DNA of 22,500 nucleotides from Chrysomallon squamiferum. Taxonomy: Eukaryota > Mollusca > Gastropoda > Neomphalida > Peltospiridae. Of the stretch, positions 1 through 11,916 are shown one piece after another (the stretch's first letter is position 1; each line of letters opens with the position of its first letter). The position numbers and the translations under genes were made by a program. The stretch covers positions 9,132,541 through 9,155,040 of the forward strand of contig CM022668.1 of NCBI GenBank assembly GCA_012295275.1. The letters are read 5' to 3'. The notes under the pieces were generated by a model, which saw only the letters and a program-made list of their open reading frames with translations, did no database searches and had not been told where the DNA came from.

Positions 1-595
1 AACAACAACAACAACAACAACAAAACTTTAAAAATAATACTATGTAGAGAAAGAAAAAAAAAAAAATAAAAAAAATAACAAATAACAAATAATAAATAGA
101 GAAAAGAAAAAAACAACAACAGGAGCTTTTAATGTTTCTGTTTGCAAATCTCCTTCATCATGTTCATGTATTTTACTTAAGATTTTTCCATTAATGAGGC
201 ATGTTTGGATAACGACGAATCTGCCACTATCGACGTTTCATAAGCAAAATGGCTTATCATCATGTTTTAGTATCGTACAGTTTGAGACTTTTTTTCAGCA
301 CTGAACAGAGATGCATCGATACACAGCGCTGTTAACAGAAAGATAAATGTATTTTATTGGGCGAACATGATGACTTTTTACGAGAAGTTAAGAAAGCTTG
401 ACAGAAAAAAAAAAAAAATAATAATGGTAAAAAAATAAAATAAAAAAAATAAAAATGTAAAAAAAAATATAATAAAACGACATGAAAGAAGGAAAAAAAA
501 TAACAATAATAAGGACGATAATTAAAGTGTTTTCTTATATTTTTCTTCTAAATAATCAGTGTTACTTTAAAGTATGTCGACAACAAACGAGTTTA

Positions 596-631
<36 letters not shown>

Positions 632-1113
632 TGTGTATATGTACGTACGTATGCACGTATGTATGTAGGTATATGTATGTGTGTGTGTGTTATTACTATT
701 TATTATTATTGTTGTTGTTGTTGTTGTTATTATTATTATTATTATTAATTTGTTTATTCTTTTAAATAGTTTTAATAATAACAGCAATAGAGGTGGTGGC
801 CTTTACACCACTGACAATCGAAACAGTTCCAGTAATGTAGTACAAACAGTGATGATGGCGATAGTAGCAGTAGCGGTAGTGGTAGTAGACGTCGTGAAGG
901 TGGTTGCTGTGCTAGTAGTAGTAAAGTAATAGTAATTATAGTTGAAGTAGAGGTAGTGGTAGCACTAGCAGTAGTAGTAGTAGTAGTAGCGTATTAACCA
1001 CAGTAAAAGAAATAGTAATCATTGTTTTATTAATTTATTTTTTCTTGGATTCACTTATAGATAATAAAATTAAAATAAAATAAAATGAAAGAAGAAGATT
1101 TTTTGCCATTACC

Positions 1114-1146
<33 letters not shown>

Positions 1147-1483
1147 TTATCTCTACGACTTCAAACTACTACTACTACTACTGTTGCTATCACCGCCACT
1201 TCCACCATTTCAACTATCGTTACTATTACCATTACTGCGTCTGGTGCTACCACTGTTATTACTAGTACAGACACCATCACCACCACCGCTACTACGACTA
1301 CAACAGCTTATACAACAAAAAACTACTTATAAGAATAACTGAATACATTTTAAATAAACCCAGTGGTTGAAGTTTTGATATTTATGTTCCGATATTAAGA
1401 TATTCTAAGTAATGTTAACAGATGAACGGCTGAAAATCCCAAGACATAAGAAATACGTTTGTATATCATACAGTGATATAAGG
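1..1483. repeat. Microsatellite-rich non-coding flank
   Basis: It holds (AAC)n at 1-23, A-rich runs, (TATG)n/(GT)n at 594-690, TTA/TTG at 691-749, AGT/GTA arrays at 780-990 and a CTA array from 1,114 to about 1,320. The open frames here are trinucleotide or tetranucleotide artefacts. Confidence 0.85.
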
Positions 1484-1770
1484 TGATAAATGGTCTAACC
1501 TCATATAAATAGGAAATCAGTTTGGATCACACGCAAGTGGTCTATCCAAAAGAAATAAGTAGTAAGTTTGGATCATAGAGCGATATATGCTGATAAGTGG
1601 TCTAACCTCAGATAAATCAATCTGGATCATACTGTTTCAGACTTGATAAGTGGTCTAATCTCATATAAATAGGAAATCAGTTTGGATCGTACACAAGTGG
1701 TCTAACCTCAAAGAAATGAATTTGGATCATACTGTTTCAGACTTTGATAAGTGGTTTAACATAAAAAATA
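1484..1770. repeat. Minisatellite of ~50-bp diverged units
   Basis: The motif gataagtggtctaacctca, followed by ataaat and a ggatca(t/c)a segment, recurs near 1,484, 1,589, 1,643, 1,693 and 1,745. Copies differ by indels such as the optional taggaaatcagt block. Confidence 0.85.
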
Positions 1771-2221
1771 AAAAAAAAAAAAAAAAAACTAAATCATAGA
1801 GTGATAGATGTTGAAAACATCCAACACTACCCGAGTGGTATAATCAATACCAGAGACAGATTCCATCATCAACTGATACGGTTTCTGTTATTTTCTATTT
1901 TCTGATAAACCTGAACGTCAGTTATCGTGAAACATATGGGTCAGATTTCCAAAATAAACTATAAAAGGACAAATAACTAGAGATCAAAAAAAAAAAAAAA
2001 AAAAAAAATAAAAAAACACCTTTAAGATTCATTTAAAAAAAAAAAAAAAAAATTATTTGCATGTGGTCTGTCCGTTACAGTAACATTTTGCACGCTCGTA
2101 CACACTCACAGCATCACGGACGCACGGACGTGTAAACACACCACACAATACGTGCAAACACTAGCACGTTTTACCAACCAGTTAAAAAGATAAATACAAA
2201 AGCATAATGGTGATAGTTTCA
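1771..2221. other. Non-coding, poly-A runs
   Basis: A tracts at about 1,762-1,789, 1,986-2,009 and 2,034-2,051. A CAC/ACG-rich patch lies near 2,098-2,170. No gene is recognised. Confidence 0.7.
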
Positions 2222-2330
2222 ACTAACGCCCTTGTTTATCAGATTTGTCAAAGGTTCTTTCAGCAGTACACCTACGCCATTCTGAACTCCTTTTGTTCCT
2301 GGACTTAGGCTCGACCCAGGTAAGAAAAGA
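2222..2330 (-). mobile_element. Decayed LINE endonuclease (EEP) fragment
   Basis: The minus strand reads NGVGVLLKEPLTNLINKGVS before a TGA at 2219-2221. The NGVGVLL segment resembles the conserved core of endonuclease/exonuclease/phosphatase domains of non-LTR retrotransposons. Only about 35 codons are readable and no reverse transcriptase is nearby. Confidence 0.5.
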
Positions 2331-2876
2331 AGAAATCTCTTTTGGTTTGGTATCTGTTTCTAACCTTCCCTTTGTCACAATGTGTGTGTGTGTGTTGTGT
2401 GGATTTATGTAAACCTATTTTATTGGCGGATTTATGAATGAAGTTTGCTGTTGTCGGCTGTTTTTTTTTCATGCTATCTCCTTCTGGTCATTGCCTTTGG
2501 TCGATGAAGCAATGTATATAAGATCTCCAGTTGACTCTTGAGTTTGTAAACATGACATTTTCGACAAATAATTTCATACACTTTGGACAGATTGCTCTCC
2601 GCTTTTATGAATGTTCTTTCTCAGGGCTTCCTTTGAGCTGTATCCCGTTCCAACCTGGTTTATTAAATCAGAAACACGAGCTTTCCTGCAAACAGTGTGA
2701 TGGAAGTGCGTTTCCTTTCTCAAACCGTCAATATACAAGAAAATTCATGATTTTTGTTAATAATAAAGTATACTGAGCCATTATTCCAGAATCTGTGTAT
2801 TAAAGACTTTATATGAGATGCATGTTACAGATATCTTTCTGTAAATAGCGGTAGTGCGCTCATGCATGCCAACACG
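2331..2876. other. Less AT-rich unexplained stretch
   Basis: The plus-strand frame at 2,531-2,776 shows no known domain. On the minus strand a short stretch reads SSKEALRKNIHKSGEQ, loosely like a C2H2 zinc-finger second half (family LxxHxxxHxGE) with the zinc-binding histidines lost. It could be a decayed zinc-finger or transposon remnant; I cannot decide. Confidence 0.25.
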
Positions 2877-3362
2877 CACGCACACACACACACACACACA
2901 CACACGTTCTGTCTCACGAACTACGGTTTCTGCTCTTCTGCACATGGGTTAATGCAGACAGAAAAATCTCGTGCTACTGAATAAAACATTTCTTTCAATG
3001 TTTGTTTAGTTCTTAATCGCATGAACAATTCCATTTACGTGTAGAATAATAATTAAAAAAAAAAAAAATGTACTGACTGTGTACTTAAGACAGACGTTTC
3101 TTTAAATTCAAATAAAAACAAACAAGAACGCAGTTTACGTAATGTCATTTTTATCTATGTCACAATGCATCAACAACAAATATAACAAAAACTGTGGCAA
3201 CGCACACTTCTTTCATTCAGACATTTCTGAAATGTAGACAAAACAAGTCAGTCACGCAGACAGACAGACAGACACAGAGCTCATCTCGGTGTATATTGCA
3301 ATATAATGTAAAGCTTACACATTTATATATATAAAAAAAATAATAATAAATTAATAAATTAG

Positions 3363-3393
<31 letters not shown>

Positions 3394-4071
3394 AAAATTA
3401 TAAAAATTTAGAAATTTTTTTGTTTAAAATTTAAAAAGAACAAATTTTAATTCCATCTTCAGAAATAAACAAAATACGAAGAACAAACAAAGACAAAAAA
3501 ACAATATCTTTGTACACATTAATTCAAAAAAAACCAAATTTTTTTATATCAACAACAACCAGTTAGTGTTTGACAAACCACACACTCTGAAAACTGACAA
3601 AAAACTGAAAATTTACGAAGTACACACAAACATAGTAAATCATAATAAATATTCTGGCTAAAAAAAAAAAACCCACAGAAACAACAATAATAATAAAAAT
3701 AAAACAATCTTTGATATATACCAGTGACCAGAACTGACAAAGTATAAACCAGTGAAGTAACTGTGATATACTTTTGTTATCTATAAATGCTTTTCACTTG
3801 TATCAAAGGTTCAGATATGTCCTATCTTTAAGAGGATATACATGTGTATGTGTATGTGTATGTGTGTGTCTATGTCTATGTCTGTCTGTGCTTGTGTGTC
3901 TATGTTTATGTAAAAGATGATGACAGCTGGAGATTTTTCTGTCATAAAATGTTAAGATATAAACTGAAATAACTGAAAAGAAAATAATAAAAATCTCTCA
4001 AAAATGAATATAAATATGTTTGTCAAATTCTGAAGAAAAAAAATTAATAATAAAAAAAAAAAAAAAAAAAT

Positions 4072-4118
<47 letters not shown>

Positions 4119-4260
4119 TGCTTTTGGTGATATCTTCACTTGCAGAAGACTGGCAGGTTTAAAAAGTAAAAACACCGCATTGAAATATCAGATCTTGTAA
4201 ACTTTGCTAAACATTTTGCATTGTTAAAAGGGCAAAGATCTATATTTGACATCATCTAAT
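2877..4260. repeat. Non-coding, simple repeats
   Basis: (CA)n 2,881-2,905, CAGA near 3,259, (AAAT)n 3,361-3,394, TATGTG/TCTATG 3,841-3,905, poly-A 4,052-4,070 and (AAT)n 4,072-4,111. No gene is recognised. Confidence 0.85.
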
Positions 4261-4555
4261 TATTAATATTAATAATAATAATTTTAATAATAATTTTAAT
4301 AATGTTAATAACAACAGTAATGAAAATAGTAACAGTGGTGCTAGTAGCAGTAGTACTAATAACACTAACAATAATACTAATACTAATGGTAGTAGTAGTA
4401 GTAGTAGTAGTAGTAATGATAATAATAATTTTAATATTAATGAAAATAATAACAGTAGTACTAGCAGTAGCAGTAAGAATAGTAATCTTAATAACACTAA
4501 CAGTAATAGCAGTTGTAGTTGTAGTAGTAATGATAGTGACGGTGATGATGATTAT
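4261..4555. repeat. Degenerate AAT/AGT trinucleotide array with internal duplication
   Basis: Two diverged halves repeat the order aatgaaaat(a), (c)agtagtactag/act, aataacactaaca, then a GTAGTA run. Strict triplet phase makes open frames on both strands. Confidence 0.85.
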
Positions 4556-5723
4556 AACTGTCGATGCAAATTTAATTCTATCTACAAAAACTAGTGTCAT
4601 CAAAACTTTTCATGAAGTTTAAACACTACAGACTTCTAAATTGTAACTAAACTCATTTCAAATGATAACAAAAACTAACTAATCAGCATATTGGTTCTAC
4701 AGTTAACAAACGTTGATATGGCAATTAGAAAAAAAAAAACAACAAACCCCCCCCCAGTAACTAGTATACTTTACAAGTAAAACAATTATATATATAAAAT
4801 AAATAAATGATATATTTAGAAGCATATATTTAAATGGCATTAAAAACTTAGACCATATCTAAAGTACTGTAACATTTCCTTCTTTTAATTTCATTACATA
4901 ATAAAACAAAACAAACATTTATAGGGTTACCTAAAAGTTACTTTACAGTAGTACTATAATATAACAGTATTATGGTAAAGTAACTGTTCAGAAACAATAT
5001 TCAAATTTAATTGAATTACATTTAACAGAAAAAGGCTCTAGTGTTCATTTTGTTATTAGAATTAATTTTACAAAATGTTACAAAAAAAACCCCAAACAAT
5101 GTTGTAAATCAAACACTTAGTGATCATTGTATAATGTTATTATTATTATTATTATTAAATTTATTTATTTATCTGTTTTAATTTTGCAGGGTAATGTACT
5201 TATAAAAAATTGTTAAATTTGTTGCTGATATTTTTACACAAATGAAGAAGTATACAGTAAGTAAATAAATAAAATATACGCAATATTAATAATAAGGGAA
5301 GTAAAATTTCAAAGCAAAGTATCTTCATAAATCAAAATATGATAATTATCTTCCCTGAGGAAAAACAAAACAAAAACAAAAAAAATAAAAATGTGATAAT
5401 TCTGCAATTTCTTTCTAATAATTTCTAATAATCTTAACCAAATCTCATTGTTTTCAACTTTTGTTATTTTCCATGATTTGTTTGTTTTCCCAGAATTTTC
5501 TCGGAATTTCCTGTAACATGACACATTTAAGAATTGTTCTACAAACAATCGAACAAGGGGAGACAAAAAAAAAAAAAAAAAAAAAATTTAAAACAAATAA
5601 AAACACGCTAAAACAAGCTCACAACATATAAAGCTGTTTTTTCAACAGTGAAGCGATTTGGCAATAAAATATACACCTGATCATATACTATATACATATG
5701 TACATTCACAGACGGATTTTATG
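4556..5723. other. Non-coding AT-rich stretch
   Basis: It contains a C9 run near 4,748, an imperfect hairpin at 4,936-4,985, (TTA)n near 5,138 and a poly-A at about 5,566. No gene is recognised. Confidence 0.7.
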
Positions 5724-5950
5724 TTAACCCTTTTAATGTCACTTCTTTTCTTCATGATTTATTTCTAATAATGGTGATGACGACGAAATGACAACGATGA
5801 TGATGATAATATTTTACAATCAGATGTGGTTGTAGTAGTAGATATTTTTAGAATTAACAATAGCAGCAGCAGCAGCAGTCACAGCAGCAATAGTATAGTA
5901 GTACTAATTGTAATAATAGTAACGACTATAGTACTGTTGGCAATAGTAAC

Positions 5951-5983
<33 letters not shown>

Positions 5984-6333
5984 TGAAGTAACAGCAGTAG
6001 TCGTAATGGTAACAATGGTAGAGAAATAGTAATGAGGTGATGATAACAATAGTTTAAGTAATAGCAATGACTGTAGTGGTAGTAGTAGTAGCAGTAGTAG
6101 TGGGTGCTCACAGTAATAGTGTAGCAGTAGTGATAGCAGCAGTGGTAGAAGTAGTAATAGTAGTAGTAGTGGAATTAAATTAATGTATTTGATTTGAACA
6201 ACAAAGCACATGCTAATTTAGTTTATGAGGAGCAATTAAGTTCTGTTAATTTTATCATTTCTAATCTCTAAACAGACCCAGTCTAGTCTGAATACAATAC
6301 CTCTAATATCGAGCTTGACATTAAAAGGGTTAA
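5724..6333. mobile_element. piggyBac-like MITE with TTAA target duplications
   Basis: Left end TTAA (5724-5727) then CCCTTTTAATGTCA (5728-5741); right end TGACATTAAAAGGG (6316-6329) then TTAA (6330-6333). The 14-bp ends are perfect inverted repeats and the element between the TTAA sites is 602 bp. Terminal CCC and TTAA duplications are the hallmark of the piggyBac superfamily. No transposase is present; the interior is largely a GTA/AGC trinucleotide array, so it is non-autonomous. Confidence 0.75.
5826..6175. repeat. Degenerate AGT/AGC trinucleotide array inside the MITE
   Basis: Mostly AGT with AGC, AAC and GGT variants, kept in three-base phase over much of its length. It produces long false open frames on both strands. 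Confidence 0.9.
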
Positions 6334-8066
6334 CAATCATTTTAATCAAGGAAGTAAAAAAAAAAAAAAAAAAAAAAAGCAAAAAAAAAAGATAAAAAAA
6401 ACAAATCATATTAGTAATGATGAAAGACAATGTAACGACCCTTCTGTAGGTCACAAGATTATATGTTTATGTGTGAGTGTGTGTGTGTATCAACAACATA
6501 CATACACACTTGTTGATTCATACATTTTAAAACCAGCCATAAAATGCAACAAAAATATTGATATTTTCTTATTGACAGCTGTTCCAAGGGTTGTCTGTGT
6601 TGTATGTTAGTCTGTTTATGTGTTCATGCTCTTTGCCATATTAATTTGTATTTATCAAATGAGGTTACAATAATAATAATAACAATAAAAAAAATTGTAG
6701 CATTTTTGTTCAAATGATGAAGGGAGACAACTCATACATTAAACAAAAAAGTAAAACTATCTATAAAGATATTGAAAAAAAACAAACAAAAAAAAAAAAA
6801 AAGAAAAAAGAAGAAGCATATGATGTAGGAATATATATATTAAACAAAAAATAATAATAATAAAATAAAGCAAGGATCATAATGAAAATGAATAAACACT
6901 AGACAGAAAACCCGAACCAACAGAAATAAAAGAAATATATTAAAAAAAAAAATAACAATAAAACAGACTAAACTTACAAAAAGCATTAAAATTAAAAATC
7001 TGTAAATAAGGATGTAAACAATAATAATACGTGGTAAACAAAAATGACTGCCCTATTACAAAACAAAAAAACAACAACACAAATTTATAAAGTAAGTTAT
7101 TTACAGCTTTGTAAAATTATTCTGTTGAATTCTGTAGTAAATTTGTAACAAAACTGTTTATCAATACGGATAAATAATAATAATTACAATTTTTTTTCCC
7201 CACAGTAATATTTTATTACCTGTACACTAACTCCAAATGCAGTTTGATCTTTATAATATTTGGATGAAAGGGGGTTGGAAAAAGGAAGTAAGACATTAAA
7301 AAAGGAACAGAAACACTATCAAAATTACTAAGACAGCAATTACAAATTTTAATTTAAAAAAAAACCCCAGTAAACTGTTACCAGTAATATCCGATAAATA
7401 TCATAAACAATATAATCAAGGCACAACTAACTGAATTAAACTGCATAATTTTTAAAATTTATTTAAAGTTTCCTTCTAAATAAAAATTGTTGTACTGCAT
7501 GCCTATCATGGGAATAATTTCATTTTTATGTCTGTGGTTAATAATAGAATCTTTCCAATACAGGACAGTTCATATGTAAATTATAATTAGGTCGCAAGGG
7601 CGCTAACTCTAAATAAACAACATCAGTTATCTGCTCTTGAACAGATGTGTTTAAGAGATGCTACTGTCAAAACATGATTCCATTTCAAGTTCAAATTAAA
7701 AGGAAGATAACTGTGAATAGATAATCATAATGCTAAGAGGGAAAACTGTTTACTCATGTACCTTAAGAAAGAAAAAGGTTTATTTAATATATAAAAATGT
7801 TTAAATCCAATGTCAAATCATTTCATCTTTTTATTTTGTTATTTAATTATTTATTTCAAGTATTAAAGCATATCTAGTCACATTTTATTTCCAAAGTTAT
7901 TTCTAATGATATTTGAAATGAATGAATTTAATCCTTAAATTGACTCCATCTTTCAAAAGAAAATAACTATTACTGTAAACAAAAATTAATAAGAATCTAT
8001 AAACAAAAATACAAAATCAAAATTTTCTTTTGCTTCCCAAACCTTTCTTATTTTGAAAAAATAAAT

Positions 8067-8121
<55 letters not shown>

Positions 8122-9879
8122 AATTCCTTAACATTAAACAATTCTATTCCATACAGATGTTAAATGCTGCTTACATTTTCTACAGTGATTATTTAAAAGT
8201 TTAAGATTTTAGTGTAATTTATCAATAATCACCTGTGTTAATGAAGGAAGATAAAAGACCAAAAAATAAAAATAAAAATAAAAGGCATAATTTTTTGAGG
8301 TAGTTGGCAAAATACTGTTCTTTTAATATCTATTTATTTTTTATAATTAAAAAAAAAATTTTTTTTTTTTTTCAATCTGAAGGGTAGAGACAAAACACAA
8401 CACAGCTGCGCATTTGTTTGAATATTAACAACAGCAAAAACAACAGTAGTAGTAAGAATACTACTATTCACAAAATACAATATGTATTATCGTTATATTA
8501 TGATTTATTTTAGTAATATTAATAATTTTTTCTTTCTGATTTAACACTGATTACTAGTGGAATTTTGAAACTGACATACAAGTATTCAGTAGTTTCATTT
8601 CTCAAACAAATGCAAAATTTCATGCATGATTATTTACACTGAAATATCTTTAAATCTTTCATCATTAATTTCAACAAAGATTATGTGTTTTTTAAATATT
8701 TAAAATAAATATCTTTTTACAAAAAAAATAAAATAAAGAAACTCCACTAGTATTTCAGTAGTTATTATGAATATCAACTTTCTTTTCATAAAAACTAAAC
8801 TTTACAAAATGTATTATTTTATTATAAATAATTATTCTTCGACTAAATACATTTGAAACATTCAATTGTTATTCAAACTGTATTAATTATTTCATCACTT
8901 TAAAATCTGCGAAGAGACAATGAGAAATTAATTTTAAAATTATATAATTACTTCTAAACACATTATTTAATTTACATTATAAATAACATGATTTAAATAA
9001 ATTTATGGAAAAAAATAACAATGTTCAAAAAGGAAACTATATTTAGAAAAATGACATGGGAATTCTCATTATAATGTATGAAAAATAATAATAATTGGTG
9101 TTTGCCTTTTTAAGCAGTTTGAAACTTTTAAAACTAATCATAAATTTGTCTTATTATTATTCTCATCACAGTTTATTTCATAACATTAGTATTATTATAA
9201 ACCATTTTACAAAAAGAAAGAGAAAGTAAAATATTACTGGTAACTAATTTAATATCTTTCAACTCTGAATAACATTACCATTTTTACAATGTAAAAACAG
9301 AATATGCATAAATAATTTGGTCTTCATAATATTATTTCATATATTTTTTTTAATAAGGATAGCACATTTGTATCTATATTATTAAAAAAAAATTGTTATC
9401 CTTTTTCATTCATTTTTTAAAACAAAGTTAATATTTTCAACCAAAAAAATATATAAATATGATAACTAAATAAATAAACAATAACTTCAAAAACATTGTT
9501 ATCCAAACAATATAGATAAAAAATTTCCCCAAATGTCTTCCATGATTAACAAGAAAAAAATGTTTAAATTTTTTCAATTCTGTTTAGTTTAGAATTTGTC
9601 TGAAAACATACAACCTGTAATAAACATCAACCTGGATAATCAGGACAGATATATACATTTTTTTTTCTATCCAGATTACATTTTTAGACCAGAAATGTCT
9701 TTTAGAAATCTTTAACAAAAATTTCAGAGACCATCTTCACATTTCTTTTTTCAAGATAAACTCCACCACAGTCAAATCAATTTTTTTTTTTTTTTTTTTC
9801 ACTTTTCCTTTCTTAATTTTAAAATTAAGAAAAATATCCATCCTCTTCTTTTTTCAAATTTTTCAAATTTTTGAATTTT
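6334..9879. other. Long gene-free AT-rich region downstream of the receptor
   Basis: Poly-A at 6,357-6,378, GT run near 6,475-6,490, (AAAT)n block duplicated at 8,061-8,123, A/T junction at 8,348-8,372, poly-T at 9,779-9,799 and a perfect palindrome at 9,809-9,832. Part could be a long receptor 3' UTR. No open frame of note on either strand. Confidence 0.7.
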
Positions 9880-10100
9880 GTGTACACAGTAACAACCTGC
9901 TTCTTCCCCTCAGACAACACAAAACAAAAATGAAAAAGAAATATTGGCGGAAGCTCTACAAAAGGTTAACGAGTTTGTAGAATCACAAGCGCTTTTTCAG
10001 GCACAGGCACCAAAACCGTGTACCTGTTGTTATAAATACAAGGATATACACAATTTTTATTATTTTTTTTTAAATTTTTGTTTTGTTTAACCCCTTCTTT
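9880..10100 (-). other. Probable start of the receptor 3' untranslated region
   Basis: Directly downstream of the stop, this stretch is less A/T-monotonous than the flank and carries an AATAAA-like hexamer about 45 nt after the stop. Such hexamers are so frequent in this AT-rich sequence that the real polyadenylation site cannot be placed. Confidence 0.4.
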
Positions 10101-10226
10101 TTACACTTTTATGTCATCTTGGCTAGACAGGCTGGCGAGAGTTTTTCTAATTCTGAGAGCAGTCAATCGTGCTGCTGCGTTTGGATACCAGCATTCCTTC
10201 ATCAGCTTCGCCATCACGTGCAGAGA
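10101..10226 (-). CDS. TGFBR1/ACVR1B: Receptor exon 10: kinase C-terminal helix and stop
   Basis: It encodes [16 protein letters not shown], then [14 protein letters not shown], the conserved last kinase helix, and a short tail SSQDDIKV like the vertebrate QEDVKI end, then TAA at 10101-10103. Acceptor aatctttcag, one of three near-identical copies in tandem. Confidence 0.95.
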   Translation of the reverse strand, partial: SLHVMAKLMKECWYPNAAARLTALRIRKTLASLSSQDDIKV

Positions 10227-11885
10227 CTGAAAGATTGGTTCATTTTATTAAATTTCAGTAAAAAAAAATTAAAAAATAAAACAACAGATTGATTTATTTC
10301 CCGAATTTTAATGACTGAAAGATTTGTTCATTTTATTAAATTTCAGTAAAAAAACCAACAACAACAAAAAAAAAAAACACCTACAAATTGATTTATTTCA
10401 CGAATTTTAATGACTGAAAGATTTGTTAATTTTATTAAATTTCAGTATAATTATAATTTTAATTATGATGTAATTTAATTGTTAAAAACTATCTTGTGAA
10501 AAAAATAAGGATAGTTTTAAAGTTAAGGAATTTAAAAAATAATGAATATAGATTTAAGTTTAAATCAGGAAATTTAAATATGAAACAATTTAAACATTAA
10601 AAATAAAAGGAATACAGTTTAAATTTAAGCCAGGAATTTTAAATATAAGATATTTATAAAATTAAAAATAAAGATATCAGTAAAGTGGATAGGAGACTAA
10701 TATAGTCATTTATCTTTACCAGTGATCCTACCACTAAATAGGCATTATAAAAAAAAAAAAAATAATTTTTTATAAATGTACTACAAAAATAATGCATACC
10801 ATTTTCTAAGAAATGTGGATTGCAAAATGTATTTTTATATTTAATACACAATAAATAAAAATATCAGTATGAAACAGAATGCCTAAGGAATCTGAAAGGC
10901 AAAATAATTATAATTTATAGAAGTTGTGACATCTGAAGCTCAGTAATAAAAGGAATACAACTGTCAAGGAATTTGAAACGTAAAATAATTTTTAATCTTA
11001 ATTTCTAATTCAAAATAACAAATAGCTTCCTTGAGAAATTTGAAATTTCCACAAAGCAAATCATTTTAATTCTGCATCACATTTCTCTGACCCAAGGACA
11101 GCCCTCATGGTGCCAGATCTGAGCTGGACATGGGTCACCTCTGGAAAAAATAAAAAGGCTAGCTGCAAAATGAATGTGTGCGATATTAAGAAAACAAGAA
11201 ATACCTCCAAACTTTGCCATCTGTTTGGAATGGCTGGTCTGTGTTTGTCCAGGCAAACAACCTTTTTCATATCTTCAAGCGAGGGATCGGAAGGTACTAA
11301 GTCGTAGTAGGGAAGCTGATAATCTTCGTATATACCTGAAACGTGTGTAATATCACATCATAAATATATGCTAATCCTTCAAGTGAATTTTGGCCCAAAA
11401 TAACAATGTATACATATACATACGCACAATAATTTTGTACAGTCATTACACACACACATATATGAATGTAGACACATACAAACATGTGAAAAAACATAAA
11501 TATAAATTACATATATAAATATTTTAAATCTAATAAACAACTGTGGGGGTTTTTTTGTCTTTTTTTTTTATGCTTTTCAGTTGGGTTCTGCAATAAGTAA
11601 TATGTAAGTCAATTTTATACACAAAATAATAAAAATATCTGCAAACAAATTAATACATTAATCATCTGCAGGAGATAAATCACATAATGATGTAGTAAAT
11701 TTAATTTAATTTAACATGCTTACACATGTGCACGCATGTACTAAAACGTTAATAAAATATATCTTATGTAACAAATAGTTGTTCATTCAAAAATAATGTG
11801 CACCAGCCATTTCACAGCAAATTGATTTTAAATGTTTTTCTTTAATTTAAATTTATCAACAGCTGCTGCCAACCTTGTAGCAAGG

Positions 11886-11916
<31 letters not shown>

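Noticed and set aside
2262-2320. A plus-strand mini-exon between tttctttcag and CAG|gtaag
   Set aside because: The minus strand of the same bases reads as a LINE endonuclease fragment, which explains the less AT-rich composition better, and no partner exons are visible.
2531-2776. An 81-codon plus-strand frame
   Set aside because: No recognisable domain, no splice-supported extension, and it lies in a likely repeat remnant.
4252-4622. Long open frames on both strands (poly Leu/Val/Thr/Ile)
   Set aside because: They are products of a three-base-phased AAT/AGT repeat with no start context, domain or codon structure.
5826-6211. Open frames rich in Val, Ser, Leu and Thr
   Set aside because: They are readings of the triplet array inside the MITE.
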